Notes under the pieces: model-generated | The model's input: only the letters and a program-made list of their open reading frames with translations | Database searches by the model: none | What the model was told of the DNA's origin: nothing | Translations under genes and position numbers: made by a program | Assembly: GCF_000020785.1 (NCBI RefSeq) | Contig: NC_011126.1 | Span: forward strand, 558,001 to 622,000 | DNA from: Hydrogenobaculum sp. Y04AAS1 | Lineage (GTDB): Bacteria > Aquificota > Aquificia > Aquificales > Aquificaceae | DNA length: 64,000 bases | Direction: 5' to 3' | Shown: positions 45,277 through 54,863 of the stretch, piece after piece | How positions within the stretch are numbered: the stretch's first letter is position 1 | How the letters are laid out: the number at the start of each line of letters is the position of its first letter

Positions 45277-45282
45277 TATAAT
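45277..45282 (+). promoter_or_regulatory. -10 box of proA, leaderless spacing
   Basis: TATAAT directly after the U32 stop codon and seven bases before the proA ATG at 45290, with no Shine-Dalgarno. Confidence 0.55.
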
Positions 45283-45289
45283 ATTTTTT

Positions 45290-46615
45290 ATGAAAGAGTA
45301 CGCTTTAGAAATAGCAACAAAAGCAAAAGCTGTATTACCCAAACTTTCAAGTTTAAACCCGGCTGTGAAAAATTCTATTCTTATAAGAGTATCTCAGCTT
45401 TTAAAAGAAAACAAAGAGCTAATCCAAAAAGAAAACGAAAAAGACATAGAGTTTGCAAAGTCCATAAATCTTTCAAAGGCAATGATAGATAGGCTTAAAG
45501 TGGGAGAAAAACAAATAAACGGTATGATAAAGATATTGGAGGATGTGGCAAAGCTAAAAGATCCAGTGGGCGAAATAACCTCTATGTGGACGGTAGATAA
45601 CGGCCTTAAAATAGGTAGAATGAGAGTTCCCCTTGGAGTTATTTTTATAATATACGAATCAAGGCCAAACGTTACCATAGAAGCAGCTAGTTTGTGCTTT
45701 AAATCTTCCAATGCCGTTATCCTAAGAGGTGGTAAAGAAGCTATTCACACAAACAAAATACTTTCAGATCTGTTTAGACAAGCTATAAGAGAGCATGTAG
45801 AGGGTTTAGAAGATGCCGTTTGCTTTGTAGATAAAAGGGAAAGAGAGATAGTTACAGAGCTTTTACAGCTAGAGGGTTTAGTAGACGTAGCTATACCAAG
45901 AGGAGGGGAAAGTCTTATAAAGGCTGTATCAGAAACTGCCAAAATATCTGTTATAAAACATTACAAAGGTGTTTGCAGTATATATGTAGACAACGAAGCA
46001 GATCTTAAAAAAGCTTACAATATCGTATACAATGCAAAGGTACAAAGGCCATCAGTTTGCAACGCCATAGAAAACCTTGTTATACATAAAGATCTCTTAC
46101 AAGATTTTTGGCCAAAAATGGCTATGGTGCTTTTAGAAAGCGATGTTGAACTAAGATGCGATGAAGATAGCTATGAAATATTGCAAAATAAGGATTTTGA
46201 TTCTTTTAAAAGCAAAATAAAAAAAGCAACTGAAAAAGATTACTACGAAGAATTTTTAGATCTCATATTGGCTGTTAAAACGGTAAATTCTTTGGAAGAG
46301 GCAATGCAGTTTATAGAAAAATATGGTTCTAAGCATTCTGATGCCATTATCACCGAGAACCATACAAAAGCTATGAGGTTTTTGCAAGAAGTGGATTCGG
46401 CAGCAGTTTACGTAAACGCTTCTACAAGGTTTACAGATGGCAACGAGTTTGGCTTAGGGGCTGAGATGGGTATTTCTACAGACAAAATCCATGCAAGAGG
46501 ACCGATGGCTTTAAGAGAGCTTACCATAGAAAAATTTATAATCTTTGGAAACGGGCAACTAAGAGAAAATGTAGGCATACCAAAGGAACTAAAGGAAAAG
46601 CTTCAAATAGATTAA
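45290..46615 (+). CDS. proA: Gamma-glutamyl phosphate reductase
   Basis: Second step of proline synthesis, NADPH reduction of gamma-glutamyl phosphate. Aldehyde-dehydrogenase-like fold with VIFIIYESRPNVTIEAA, the catalytic cysteine in QRPSVCNAIE, and the C-terminal GNEFGLGAEMGISTDKIHARGPM stretch. Length 441. No proB nearby. It ends one base from the convergent waaA gene. Confidence 0.94.
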   Translation: MKEYALEIATKAKAVLPKLSSLNPAVKNSILIRVSQLLKENKELIQKENEKDIEFAKSINLSKAMIDRLKVGEKQINGMIKILEDVAKLKDPVGEITSMWTVDNGLKIGRMRVPLGVIFIIYESRPNVTIEAASLCFKSSNAVILRGGKEAIHTNKILSDLFRQAIREHVEGLEDAVCFVDKREREIVTELLQLEGLVDVAIPRGGESLIKAVSETAKISVIKHYKGVCSIYVDNEADLKKAYNIVYNAKVQRPSVCNAIENLVIHKDLLQDFWPKMAMVLLESDVELRCDEDSYEILQNKDFDSFKSKIKKATEKDYYEEFLDLILAVKTVNSLEEAMQFIEKYGSKHSDAIITENHTKAMRFLQEVDSAAVYVNASTRFTDGNEFGLGAEMGISTDKIHARGPMALRELTIEKFIIFGNGQLRENVGIPKELKEKLQID

Positions 46616-46616
46616 T

Positions 46617-47684
46617 TTAGTTTTTAGGATTTTGATGTTGTAAAACAAAAGCTTCTACGTTTTTCAAATAGCAAGCTTTGATAGAATTTGTATAATATAT
46701 AAATTTTGTTAGCTTGTCTATGCTCAACGGGTTTTGCAAACATAGTTTTATAACATCCAATACATTTTTCTTATCCACCCTAAAGCCAATATCCATTTTT
46801 CCTAAGATGGCAGCTACATCTTTTATTTTATCTATATACTCTCCGTAAAGAGAATAAGAACAAAAACCAATTGGCTCCACTATATTATGCCCACCATAAC
46901 CTTTTACAAAAGATCCGCCCACTATACTAACGATGGCTCTTTTATAATATTCTTTCAACTCACCAAGCGTATCCAAAACCACTACCCTTGAGTGTTTTTT
47001 TTGAGTTTTAAGATAGGCATCTATACTATTTTGTTTTAAAAACTTTAACACTTCAGAAGCTCTATCTACATGCCTTGGAGCCAAGATAACGTTGTAATCT
47101 GTAGATTTTATTATCCACTTTACGGCATCTAGTAAAATCTCTTCTTCTTTTTCGTGGGTACTTCCTATTACTATGCTATCTTTTTTTATATGCTCACACT
47201 TTACATCGATACAGAGTTTTAGATTACCACATAAAAGTATATTTTTGTTTATAGTATTTAAAAGCTCAAAACTATTTTCATCTTTTGGCAAAATTTTGTC
47301 AAAAAATCTTATCAAAAACCTTTCAAGCATATTTTTAGGAGCCCTTGCATTTAAAAGCATTTTTGGTATATCTGATTTTATTAGAAACGGCCAAAACTCT
47401 TTTTCCACAGTGATAAGACAGCAAGGTTTTGCGTTGGCTATAAATTTATTCCATATTATCGGCAAATCCAAAGGCAATGGTAGCGTAGGATAATTCAAAT
47501 TTAAAAAGAAGCGTTTAGCTCTTGGAGAAAAGTATGTTATAAATACAGGAAATTTAGAGCTAATATGCTCTATTATAAACTTAACGCTGTTGAACTCACC
47601 AACGCTTGCGGTATGAAACCAAACGGCATTCCTGGGTAAGTTTACATCTTCTATTAAAAGCCTTTTCGAAAGCTCTAATGTCAA
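46617..47684 (-). CDS. waaA: 3-deoxy-D-manno-octulosonic acid (Kdo) transferase, short form
   Basis: Adds Kdo to lipid A precursor. Family motifs: WFHTASVGEFN near the N-terminus, LITVEKEFWPFLI, and the CMP-Kdo site IVGGSFVKGYGGHNIVEPIGF. At 355 residues it is about 65 shorter than typical WaaA; the missing part is the N-terminal membrane anchor. The frame starts at a TTG that overlaps the ino1 stop, so either the enzyme is naturally anchor-free or the start is atypical. Last gene of the mnmE-rho operon. Confidence 0.85.
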   Translation of the reverse strand: MTLELSKRLLIEDVNLPRNAVWFHTASVGEFNSVKFIIEHISSKFPVFITYFSPRAKRFFLNLNYPTLPLPLDLPIIWNKFIANAKPCCLITVEKEFWPFLIKSDIPKMLLNARAPKNMLERFLIRFFDKILPKDENSFELLNTINKNILLCGNLKLCIDVKCEHIKKDSIVIGSTHEKEEEILLDAVKWIIKSTDYNVILAPRHVDRASEVLKFLKQNSIDAYLKTQKKHSRVVVLDTLGELKEYYKRAIVSIVGGSFVKGYGGHNIVEPIGFCSYSLYGEYIDKIKDVAAILGKMDIGFRVDKKNVLDVIKLCLQNPLSIDKLTKFIYYTNSIKACYLKNVEAFVLQHQNPKN

Positions 47685-48782
47685 TTAGCTATCTATTTCT
47701 CCAGCTATAAATTTGTTAACAAGTTCTTTAGCTTTATAGTCTGGGTATTGTATAGGTGGGTGCTTCATAGTATAAGCACTAATAGAATGAAGTGGACCGG
47801 CTATACCTCTATCTCTTGCAAGTTTTGCGCATCTTATAGCGTCTACGGCAGAGCCAGCACTATTTGGTGAGTCTTCTACATCAAGCCTTGCTTCTACATG
47901 CATGGGCACATCCCCAAAAAGCCTACCCTCCATTCTTATATAAGCAACTTTCCTATCTTTTAACCAAGGTACCCAATCAGAAGGTCCTATATGTATGTTG
48001 CCATATCCTAAATCGTAATCTATAATAGAGCTAACAGCTTTTGTTTTAGATTCTTTTTTGGTATCAAGCCTTTTCCTTTCTAACATATTTAAAAAGTCTG
48101 TATTACCACCGACGTTTAATTGATATGTTTTATCTATCTTTACACCCCTATCTTTAAAAAGTTGAACTATTGTTCTATGGAATATAGTAGCTCCAAGTTG
48201 AGATTTTATATCATCCCCTACTGCCGGTATACCTGCATCTCTAAAACGCTTGGCCCATTCGTTATCAGAAACTATAAAGGTAGGCATAGCATTTATAAAA
48301 GCAACACCAGCTTTAAGAGCACATTCAGCATAAAATCTAGCAGCTTGTTCTGAACCAACAGGCACATAGTTTATTAACACATCTGCTTTGGTTTCTTTTA
48401 ACACACTTACTATTGTATCCATATCGTCTTCTTTTTCATCGGCTTTTATAAAAGTAAGATCTTCCGGATAATTTGACATGTGTTCTGCTAAACCATCTAA
48501 GACTTTGCCCATTCTAACTTTACAGCCTAGATTTGGCACATTTGGCTCAAAAATTGCAGTGCAATTTGGTTTTTCGTAAATGGCTTCCGAAACATCCTTG
48601 CCAACTTTCCTTTTGTCTATATCCCAAGCAGCTACAACCTGTATATCGTAAGGCTTGTATCCCCCAATATCATCGTACATAAGCCCGCTTACGTCTTTTA
48701 AATTATTTTTCTTGTAGTAAAATATGCCTTGTATAAGAGCACTAGCACAATTTCCCACTCCAACTACAGCAAGCTTTATCAT
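47685..48782 (-). CDS. ino1: Myo-inositol-1-phosphate synthase
   Basis: NAD-dependent conversion of glucose-6-phosphate to inositol-1-phosphate. The Rossmann motif VVGVGNCASALIQGIFYYKK and the segments VNYVPVGSEQAA, GDDIKSQLGATI and the NVGGNTDFLNMLERKR core match the archaeal/actinobacterial form. 365 residues. In thermophiles the product feeds inositol phospholipids or the solute di-myo-inositol phosphate. ATG 48782 is preferred; the TTG at 48788 overlaps the coaE stop. Confidence 0.9.
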   Translation of the reverse strand: MIKLAVVGVGNCASALIQGIFYYKKNNLKDVSGLMYDDIGGYKPYDIQVVAAWDIDKRKVGKDVSEAIYEKPNCTAIFEPNVPNLGCKVRMGKVLDGLAEHMSNYPEDLTFIKADEKEDDMDTIVSVLKETKADVLINYVPVGSEQAARFYAECALKAGVAFINAMPTFIVSDNEWAKRFRDAGIPAVGDDIKSQLGATIFHRTIVQLFKDRGVKIDKTYQLNVGGNTDFLNMLERKRLDTKKESKTKAVSSIIDYDLGYGNIHIGPSDWVPWLKDRKVAYIRMEGRLFGDVPMHVEARLDVEDSPNSAGSAVDAIRCAKLARDRGIAGPLHSISAYTMKHPPIQYPDYKAKELVNKFIAGEIDS

Positions 48783-48784
48783 GG

Positions 48785-49678
48785 TCAACCACCGCCGTAT
48801 TCTGATTGTTCTATTTCCATCATGAAATCTTCCACGTAATGAGTGATTTGATCAAACAACTCTTGGTCTGGAAGATCAAAATAATAATCAAAAAGCTCTA
48901 TTCTTCTCTCGTGACATTTATTATCTTCTAAGCAAAATTTTACCAAAACCAAGGGTCTTTCACAGTCGGGACAGCAATCATTCCCAGGCATACAAAGTTC
49001 CACTATCGTTTCTACCTGGTCAAAGCTGCTACTCAAAAACTCCTCTAGCCTCTTAAGCTTATCTAAGTGCTCTTTCCATTTTTTCATACCTAATATTTTA
49101 GCATACCTAATTTTGTTGTATATATCTTTTATCTGTTTCATAGTAAACTCTTTACTATCTGAATTGTCGATAACAAAATCTGCATATTTTATTTTTTCTT
49201 CTATTGGCATTTGCCTTGATAATCTTTTTTCTATCTGTTCTTCCGTATAACCTTTTTCGATAAGCCTTTTTTTTGAGATTTCCTTGTCAGCATAAACCAC
49301 TATCACAATATCGTAATCTTTGTAAGTACCATTTTCTACAACAAGAGAAGCCTCTAATGCAAACATATCACAATCTAAATTTTTTATTAAATTATCTAAA
49401 TATTCATAAAGGGCTTTATGCACTATCTTTTCTAAAGACAACAACTTTTGTTTATCATCAAAAACAATATCTGCAACTTTTTTTCTGTCTATATTTCCAT
49501 CCTTTAATATGCCTTCTCCCAAAAGCTTTACAACATCGTGCTTTAACTTTTCATCGTTTTTGTAAAGTTCATGGATTATGGCATCCGCATCGTAAACACA
49601 AACCCCTAAGCTTTTAAATAAAGACGATATAAAAGATTTGCCCACACCAAAATTTCCAGTAATAGCTATTTTTATCAC
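48785..49678 (-). CDS. coaE: Dephospho-CoA kinase fused to a C-terminal Cys-rich domain
   Basis: Last step of coenzyme A synthesis. The N-terminal 195 residues are a normal CoaE: P-loop [20 protein letters not shown], and [10 protein letters not shown]. Beyond the usual end, the frame continues with about 100 residues starting [18 protein letters not shown] and carrying [14 protein letters not shown] (CxxC-type, possible zinc site) and an acidic tail ending EYGGG. The extra domain has no family I recognise. Overlaps typA at its start and abuts ino1. Confidence 0.88.
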   Translation of the reverse strand: MIKIAITGNFGVGKSFISSLFKSLGVCVYDADAIIHELYKNDEKLKHDVVKLLGEGILKDGNIDRKKVADIVFDDKQKLLSLEKIVHKALYEYLDNLIKNLDCDMFALEASLVVENGTYKDYDIVIVVYADKEISKKRLIEKGYTEEQIEKRLSRQMPIEEKIKYADFVIDNSDSKEFTMKQIKDIYNKIRYAKILGMKKWKEHLDKLKRLEEFLSSSFDQVETIVELCMPGNDCCPDCERPLVLVKFCLEDNKCHERRIELFDYYFDLPDQELFDQITHYVEDFMMEIEQSEYGGG

Positions 49679-51459
49679 TTTTTCTTCTTTCTTATCCTTA
49701 TTGCATCTGGTGTAACTTCTATAAGCTCATCTTGAGTAATCCACTCCATCGCTTGCTCAAAGTTCATTTTTTTAGGAGGGGTGAGTCTTACATACTCTTC
49801 TGCAGCAGCAGCTCTGTTGTTGGTTAGTTTTTTTTCTTTGGTTATATTTACATAAAGATCGTTATCTTTGTTGTGCTCTCCTATAACCATACCTTCGTAA
49901 ACTTCTGTGCCTGGCTCTATAAAAAATATCCCTCTATCTTCAAGTCCAAGCAAAGCATAAGGAGTAGCCACACCTTTTCTATCTGCTACTATTGCCCCGT
50001 TTATACGGCTTTTAATATCACCCTGCCAAGGTTCATAGCCTTCTAAAACCGTATTTATAAGACCTTCCCCTCTTGTATCAGTTTTAAACTCAGATCTATA
50101 TCCTATTAAACCTCTAGAAGGCACTATAAATTCTAACCTCACTCTACCAAAACCGTGGTTTACCATATTCACCATACGCCCTTTTCTAGAACCAAGCTTT
50201 TGAGATACTATTCCTATATGTTCTTCTGGTATGTCTAAAATAACCCTTTCTATAGGTTCTAACGTTTTACCGTTTTCTTCTAACGTTACAACATCTGGTT
50301 TTGACACTTGGAATTCATAACCTTCCCTTCTCATAGTTTCTACTAAAATAGCCATTTGAAGCTCACCTCTTCCTATAACCAAAAAAGAATCTGTAGAATC
50401 TGTATCTTTTACCTTTATAGCCACATTCATCAAAGTTTCTTTGTAAAGTCTATCTCTTAGATGCCTTGATGTAACGTATTTTCCAGATCTTCCCGCAAAA
50501 GGAGAATCGTTTACAGAAAATGTCATGAATATAGTGGGTTCTTCAACTTTTATAGAAGGTAAGGGTACAGGATTTTCCACATCTGAAATAGTTTGACCTA
50601 TGTTGATATCATCAAAACCAGCTACAGCCACTATATCACCAGCAAAGACCTCTTTTGTTTCCATTCTCTTCAGACCTTCTATCGTATATATGGCTTTTAC
50701 AAAACCGCTCCTAACAACACCTTCTTCTGGTGAGACTATGGATACTTGTTGATTTTGTCTTAGTGAACCGTTTTGTATACGCCCTATGGCCAATCTTCCT
50801 AAGAAATTATCGTAATCTAAAGATGCCACTAAAAGCTGTAAAACTTGATTTTCATCGTATTTTGGAGCTGGAATAGTATTTATAATGGCTTCAAACAAAG
50901 GCTCTAAAGAAGATGATTCTTCTTCTAAAGAAAGTTTAGCTATACCTTTTTTGGCTATGGCGTATAAAACTGGAAAATCAAGCTGATCTTCCGTAGCATC
51001 AAGGTCTATGAAAAGATCGTATATTTCGTTTAAAACCTCTTGCGGTCTTGCATCCTGCCTGTCTATTTTATTTATTACCACTATCGGTGTTAGCTTTGCT
51101 TCAAGAGCTTTTCTCAACACAAACCTAGTTTGAGGAAGAGGTCCTTCTGCAGCATCCACAAGCAATATAACACCATCTACCATATTTAGGATGCGCTCTA
51201 CTTCACCACCAAAATCGGCGTGCCCAGGAGTGTCCACTATATTTATCTTTATATCTTTATAGTTCACAGAGGTGTTTTTTGCTAAAATCGTAATACCTCT
51301 TTCTCTCTCAAGCGCATTGCTATCTAAAATACGCTCTTGCACCTCCTCATTTTGTCTAAAAGTGCCACTTTGTTTTAGAAGTGCATCCACCAATGTGGTT
51401 TTACCATGGTCTACGTGAGCAATAATTGCTACATTCCTAATATCTTCTCTAATCTTCAT
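49675..51459 (-). CDS. typA: GTPase TypA/BipA
   Basis: Ribosome-associated translational GTPase used in stress and cold growth. G-domain motifs [14 protein letters not shown] (residues 14-27), [19 protein letters not shown]; then EF-G-like domains and the C-terminal TypA-specific region with [19 protein letters not shown]. Length 594 is typical. It lies 10 bases after rho. Confidence 0.95.
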   Translation of the reverse strand: MKIREDIRNVAIIAHVDHGKTTLVDALLKQSGTFRQNEEVQERILDSNALERERGITILAKNTSVNYKDIKINIVDTPGHADFGGEVERILNMVDGVILLVDAAEGPLPQTRFVLRKALEAKLTPIVVINKIDRQDARPQEVLNEIYDLFIDLDATEDQLDFPVLYAIAKKGIAKLSLEEESSSLEPLFEAIINTIPAPKYDENQVLQLLVASLDYDNFLGRLAIGRIQNGSLRQNQQVSIVSPEEGVVRSGFVKAIYTIEGLKRMETKEVFAGDIVAVAGFDDINIGQTISDVENPVPLPSIKVEEPTIFMTFSVNDSPFAGRSGKYVTSRHLRDRLYKETLMNVAIKVKDTDSTDSFLVIGRGELQMAILVETMRREGYEFQVSKPDVVTLEENGKTLEPIERVILDIPEEHIGIVSQKLGSRKGRMVNMVNHGFGRVRLEFIVPSRGLIGYRSEFKTDTRGEGLINTVLEGYEPWQGDIKSRINGAIVADRKGVATPYALLGLEDRGIFFIEPGTEVYEGMVIGEHNKDNDLYVNITKEKKLTNNRAAAAEEYVRLTPPKKMNFEQAMEWITQDELIEVTPDAIRIRKKKK

Positions 51460-51469
51460 CTATCATCCT

Positions 51470-52789
51470 TCAAGCGTTCATCGCTTTTAAAAATTCTTGA
51501 TTCGTTTTAAACTTTTTGAGCTTATCAAGTAAAAACTCCATCGCTTCTACGTCATCCATAGAAGAGAAGAATTTTCTAAGAACCCAGATACGCTGCAACT
51601 CCCAATCCGATAAAAGTAGCTCTTCTTTTCTTGTGCCGGATTTGCTTATATTTATAGCTGGGAATATACGTTTCTCTGTCAGCCTTCTATCAAGGTGCAC
51701 TTCCATATTACCTGTACCTTTAAACTCTTCATATATAACATCATCCATACGAGAACCAGTTTCTATTAGCGCTGTAGCTATGATGGTTAGACTTCCACCA
51801 TCTTCTATATTTCTAGCGGCTCCAAAGAATTTCTTGGGTCTTTGTAAAGCTGTAGCTTCTATACCACCTGAAAGCACCCTGCCTGTTGGTGGTGTTACGG
51901 CATTGGAAGCTCTTGCAAACCTTGTCATAGAATCAAGAAGTATTACCACGTCGTTTCCAAGCTCCACAAGTCTTTTGGCTTTTTCTATAACAAGCTCAGC
52001 CACCTGCATATGTCTTTCTGGTGGCTCGTCAAAGGTAGAGGCTATAACCTCTGGTTCATGATCGGCATTGTCTGCATTTGACATCACTATACGCCTCATC
52101 TCAGTAACTTCTTCCGGTCTTTCATCTATCAGTAAAATAATTAAGTATACTTCTGGGTGGTTGGTAAGAATAGCCTTTGACAAACGTTGAAGAATAACGG
52201 TTTTACCAGCTTTTGGCGGTGCTACAATAAGCCCTCTTTGACCTTTACCTATAGGACTAACCAAACTAAGCACCCTTGTGGCATAGTCTGATGGATTGTA
52301 TTCTATATTAAGGCGCTCCGTAGGATGGTACGGCACCAACTTATCAAAAGACGATCTACTTCTTAGCTCCAAAGAACCTATAGGCAATCCGTTTACAGAC
52401 TCTATCTTTATAAGAGCGTAATATTTTTCATTGTCTTTTGGTGGTCTTGAAAAGCCTATTATAGTATCACCAGTCCTTAAATATAGTTTTTTTATCTGAG
52501 ACGGAGATACATATATATCATCTGGGTTTGGCATGTAGTTATTGTTTGAGCTTCTTAAAAATCCATATCCATCTTGCAAAACTTCTAGTACTCCTCTTAC
52601 AAACCTTAAACCCTTTGTTTTACCGTAAGCTTCAAGAATATTCTCTATGAGCTCTTCTTTTCTTATACCGGTGATCCTTTTCAAATCAAACTCTTTACCG
52701 AGTTTTTGTAACTCGGATATTGTCATTTTTTTAAGTTCCTCTAGCGATAGCTCTTTGTTAGTTTCTTTGGTTGTAATGTCTTGTTCCAT
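51470..52789 (-). CDS. rho: Transcription termination factor Rho
   Basis: Hexameric RNA helicase that ends transcription. N-terminal Rho-N region ([19 protein letters not shown]), cold-shock-like RNA-binding domain ([15 protein letters not shown]), and Walker [13 protein letters not shown] with the C-terminal ATPase core. Length about 439. Start ATG 52789 follows an AGGTGGGA ribosome site; the GTG at 52801 is inside that site. Preceded by a structured leader. Confidence 0.95.
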   Translation of the reverse strand: MEQDITTKETNKELSLEELKKMTISELQKLGKEFDLKRITGIRKEELIENILEAYGKTKGLRFVRGVLEVLQDGYGFLRSSNNNYMPNPDDIYVSPSQIKKLYLRTGDTIIGFSRPPKDNEKYYALIKIESVNGLPIGSLELRSRSSFDKLVPYHPTERLNIEYNPSDYATRVLSLVSPIGKGQRGLIVAPPKAGKTVILQRLSKAILTNHPEVYLIILLIDERPEEVTEMRRIVMSNADNADHEPEVIASTFDEPPERHMQVAELVIEKAKRLVELGNDVVILLDSMTRFARASNAVTPPTGRVLSGGIEATALQRPKKFFGAARNIEDGGSLTIIATALIETGSRMDDVIYEEFKGTGNMEVHLDRRLTEKRIFPAINISKSGTRKEELLLSDWELQRIWVLRKFFSSMDDVEAMEFLLDKLKKFKTNQEFLKAMNA

Positions 52790-52825
52790 AATCAATCCCA
52801 CCTAATTAAACGCTGGTATTTTTAT

Positions 52826-52861
52826 AGCGGGTTTATGGCCATCCAGCTCCCGCTTATGGCC
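52826..52861 (-). promoter_or_regulatory. Structured leader between mnmE and rho
   Basis: In this 70-base gap AGCGGG at 52826-52831 can pair with CCCGCT at 52849-52854 (six base pairs, 17-base loop). TTATGGCC occurs twice, at 52833-52840 and 52854-52861 (21-base period), so alternative pairings are possible. No T-run follows. It may control rho expression; this is inference. Confidence 0.4.
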
Positions 52862-52871
52862 TATTGAAATA

Positions 52872-54188
52872 TCATTTTCCAATACAAAATGTAGAAAATA
52901 TCTCATCCAAAACGTCTTCATCTTTAATAAGTCCAAGAATTTCCTCAAGATAATCTAGAGCCTCCCTTATATAAAGCATCATAACTTCTGTTTTATTTTG
53001 CAAAACAGCTTCTTTCAATGACTCTAAAGCTTTAGCTACCAAAAACTTATTCCTTTTTGAAACATAAATACCATCATCGGCTAAATCCAACATATGTAAA
53101 ACTTTATTTTTCAAGTATTCAACATTTTCTTGGTTTCTTATAGAAATAATTATAGCATTATTTTTGAAAAAATCAAGAGTTTTGCTATTTATCCCCAAAT
53201 CACTTTTATTTAAAGCAACCAGAGTATTTAGGTTTTTAACAATATCATAAATAAAGTAATCTTCTTCTTCAAGATCTTTAGAACCATCCACCACAAACAG
53301 CACAACATGAGCTTCTTTCATATGTTCAATCGCTATGTTTATACCTTCTCTTTCTATTGGATTGTCAGTTTTCCTAATACCAGCTGTATCAACAAGTTTG
53401 ACAGGGAAACCATTTATTTCAAGCCTATCCTCTATATAATCTCTCGTAGTCCCAGGTATATCAGACACTATAGCCCTTCTTTTTTGTAAAAGCGTATTAA
53501 ACAATGAAGACTTACCAACGTTTGGTTTACCTACTATAGCTACTTTTATACCATCGTATAAATAAGATTGTTCTTTTAGCTTTTTATGAAACTCTTCCAA
53601 CCTACAAATTAGATCATTGATTTCTTTTTTTATCTCATTTACATCAAGGGGTTGTATATCCTCATAACCAAACTCTATATCTGCTTCTATGTTAGCAATG
53701 ATCCTTATAAACTCTTTTCTTAGTCCTTCAATAAAAGAAGAGAATTTACCTTTTAACATGTTTAAAGCATTTTCTAAAGCCTTTTCAGTATTGGCACTTA
53801 TTAAAAGCTCAACACTTGAAGCTTCATCCAAGGTCATTTTGCCATTTAAAAATGCTCTTTTTGTAAACTCTCCAGGTGAAGCAAAGGAGCACCCGTAATC
53901 TACAAGCGTTTCTATAGCTTTTTCTATAATAATAGGATTTCCGTGAAAGAAGATTTCAAGCATATCCTCTCCGGTATAAGAACGAGGAGCCTTGTAGTAT
54001 ATAGCTATAACATCGTCAAGTTCTTTATTGTTTACATAAAAAGATGTACGATAGGCATACCTTGGCTTTGGATTTTCAATGTGCAAAAATCTATTAGCTA
54101 TATCTATGCAGTTGAAGCCAGATAACCTCAATATAGAAATAGCCGATTTTAAAACAGGAGTTGCCGGAGCTACAATAGTATTATTCAT
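52872..54188 (-). CDS. mnmE: tRNA modification GTPase MnmE
   Basis: With MnmG, modifies U34 of several tRNAs. N-terminal formyl-THF-binding domain (TIVAPATPVLKSAISILRLSG), G domain at about 215-370 with VAIVGKPNVGKSSLFNTL and DIPGTTRDY, and the conserved C-terminal end CIGK, whose cysteine is essential. Length 438. Its start lies 12 bases from tRNA-His, so it is probably co-transcribed with the two tRNAs upstream. Confidence 0.95.
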   Translation of the reverse strand: MNNTIVAPATPVLKSAISILRLSGFNCIDIANRFLHIENPKPRYAYRTSFYVNNKELDDVIAIYYKAPRSYTGEDMLEIFFHGNPIIIEKAIETLVDYGCSFASPGEFTKRAFLNGKMTLDEASSVELLISANTEKALENALNMLKGKFSSFIEGLRKEFIRIIANIEADIEFGYEDIQPLDVNEIKKEINDLICRLEEFHKKLKEQSYLYDGIKVAIVGKPNVGKSSLFNTLLQKRRAIVSDIPGTTRDYIEDRLEINGFPVKLVDTAGIRKTDNPIEREGINIAIEHMKEAHVVLFVVDGSKDLEEEDYFIYDIVKNLNTLVALNKSDLGINSKTLDFFKNNAIIISIRNQENVEYLKNKVLHMLDLADDGIYVSKRNKFLVAKALESLKEAVLQNKTEVMMLYIREALDYLEEILGLIKDEDVLDEIFSTFCIGK

Positions 54189-54200
54189 AAAAACCTAAAG

Positions 54201-54274
54201 GGAGGATGACGGGGGTCGAACCCGCGACATAGGGATCCACAATCCCTCGCTCTGCCAGTTGAGCTACATCCTCC
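54201..54274 (-). tRNA. tRNA-His (GTG)
   Basis: Acceptor GAGGATG paired with CATCCTC, preceded by an encoded G-1 and followed by C73, the pair that marks histidine tRNAs. Anticodon stem AGGGA/TCCCT around loop TTGTGGA gives anticodon GTG. T-loop GTTCGACC. CCA not encoded. 74 bases including G-1. Confidence 0.95.
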
Positions 54275-54292
54275 TAAAGAGAGTTTCAAAAA

Positions 54293-54365
54293 CTGGGGTG
54301 CCTGGATTCGAACCAGGAACCCTCGGATCCAAAATCCGATGCTCTGCCAGTTGAGCTACACCCCA
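54293..54365 (-). tRNA. tRNA-Gln (TTG)
   Basis: Acceptor TGGGGTG paired with CACCCCA, discriminator G, anticodon stem TCGGA/TCCGA around TTTTGGA giving anticodon TTG. CCA not encoded. 73 bases, 18 bases upstream of tRNA-His in the same direction. Confidence 0.95.
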
Positions 54366-54376
54366 TGAGAATATTT

Positions 54377-54405
54377 ATTATAGCAAAATTTATTTGGAAA
54401 ATCAA
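54377..54405 (-). promoter_or_regulatory. Promoter of tRNA-Gln - tRNA-His - mnmE
   Basis: Minus strand TTGATT at 54405-54400, a 17-base spacer ending in TGC, then TATAAT at 54382-54377, 11 bases before the tRNA-Gln 5' end. The best housekeeping promoter in the window, with an extended -10. Confidence 0.75.
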
Positions 54406-54408
54406 GGA

Positions 54409-54753
54409 TTATCTAAAATTAAAAGAAGAACCACATTTACAGGACTGCTTTATGTTTGGGTTGTTGAATATAAAATTGTTGGTTTTCATAAGATTTTCTA
54501 TATAGTCTAGTTCCGTGCCCTTTAGATAATCGTAAGAGTATTTGTCTATAGCAAGCTTAAAATCGCCGTAATCTATTACTATATCGCTGTCTTTTACAGC
54601 GTTATCAAATTCGGTATAATATTTATACCCTGCGCATCCTTCTTCTATAAGGCTTACTCTAAAAACCGGGTTTGTAAGCTGTTTTTTAGCGGCCAGTTTC
54701 TTAATGGCCTTTATAGCTCTATCTGTCAATGTAAATTCTACCATAGTTTTCAT
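54409..54753 (-). CDS. A-type iron-sulfur carrier (IscA/ErpA/HesB family)
   Basis: Delivers Fe-S clusters to client proteins. The three conserved cysteines are present: one in EEGCAGYKY and two in the C-terminal CKCGSSF. Length 114. Start MKTMVEFTLTD at 54753, with AAGGAGGT eight bases ahead. Own transcription unit: 110 bases separate it from the lipoate-ligase-like gene. Many Fe-S enzymes in the window (queE, the NapH-like protein) could be clients. Confidence 0.88.
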   Translation of the reverse strand: MKTMVEFTLTDRAIKAIKKLAAKKQLTNPVFRVSLIEEGCAGYKYYTEFDNAVKDSDIVIDYGDFKLAIDKYSYDYLKGTELDYIENLMKTNNFIFNNPNIKQSCKCGSSFNFR

Positions 54754-54863
54754 ACCATTACCTCCTTCAAGGTGTTTATTCTAATATACTTATAAATTTA
54801 ATTTTTTCTATATAAAATCTTCATATTAAAAAATAAATATTAAATTACTGATATGATTACATA

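Noticed and set aside
51516-52061. Open frame of 181 residues on the plus strand
   Set aside because: Antisense to rho, low-complexity Ser-rich translation, no ribosome site or promoter; a shadow of the rho reading frame.
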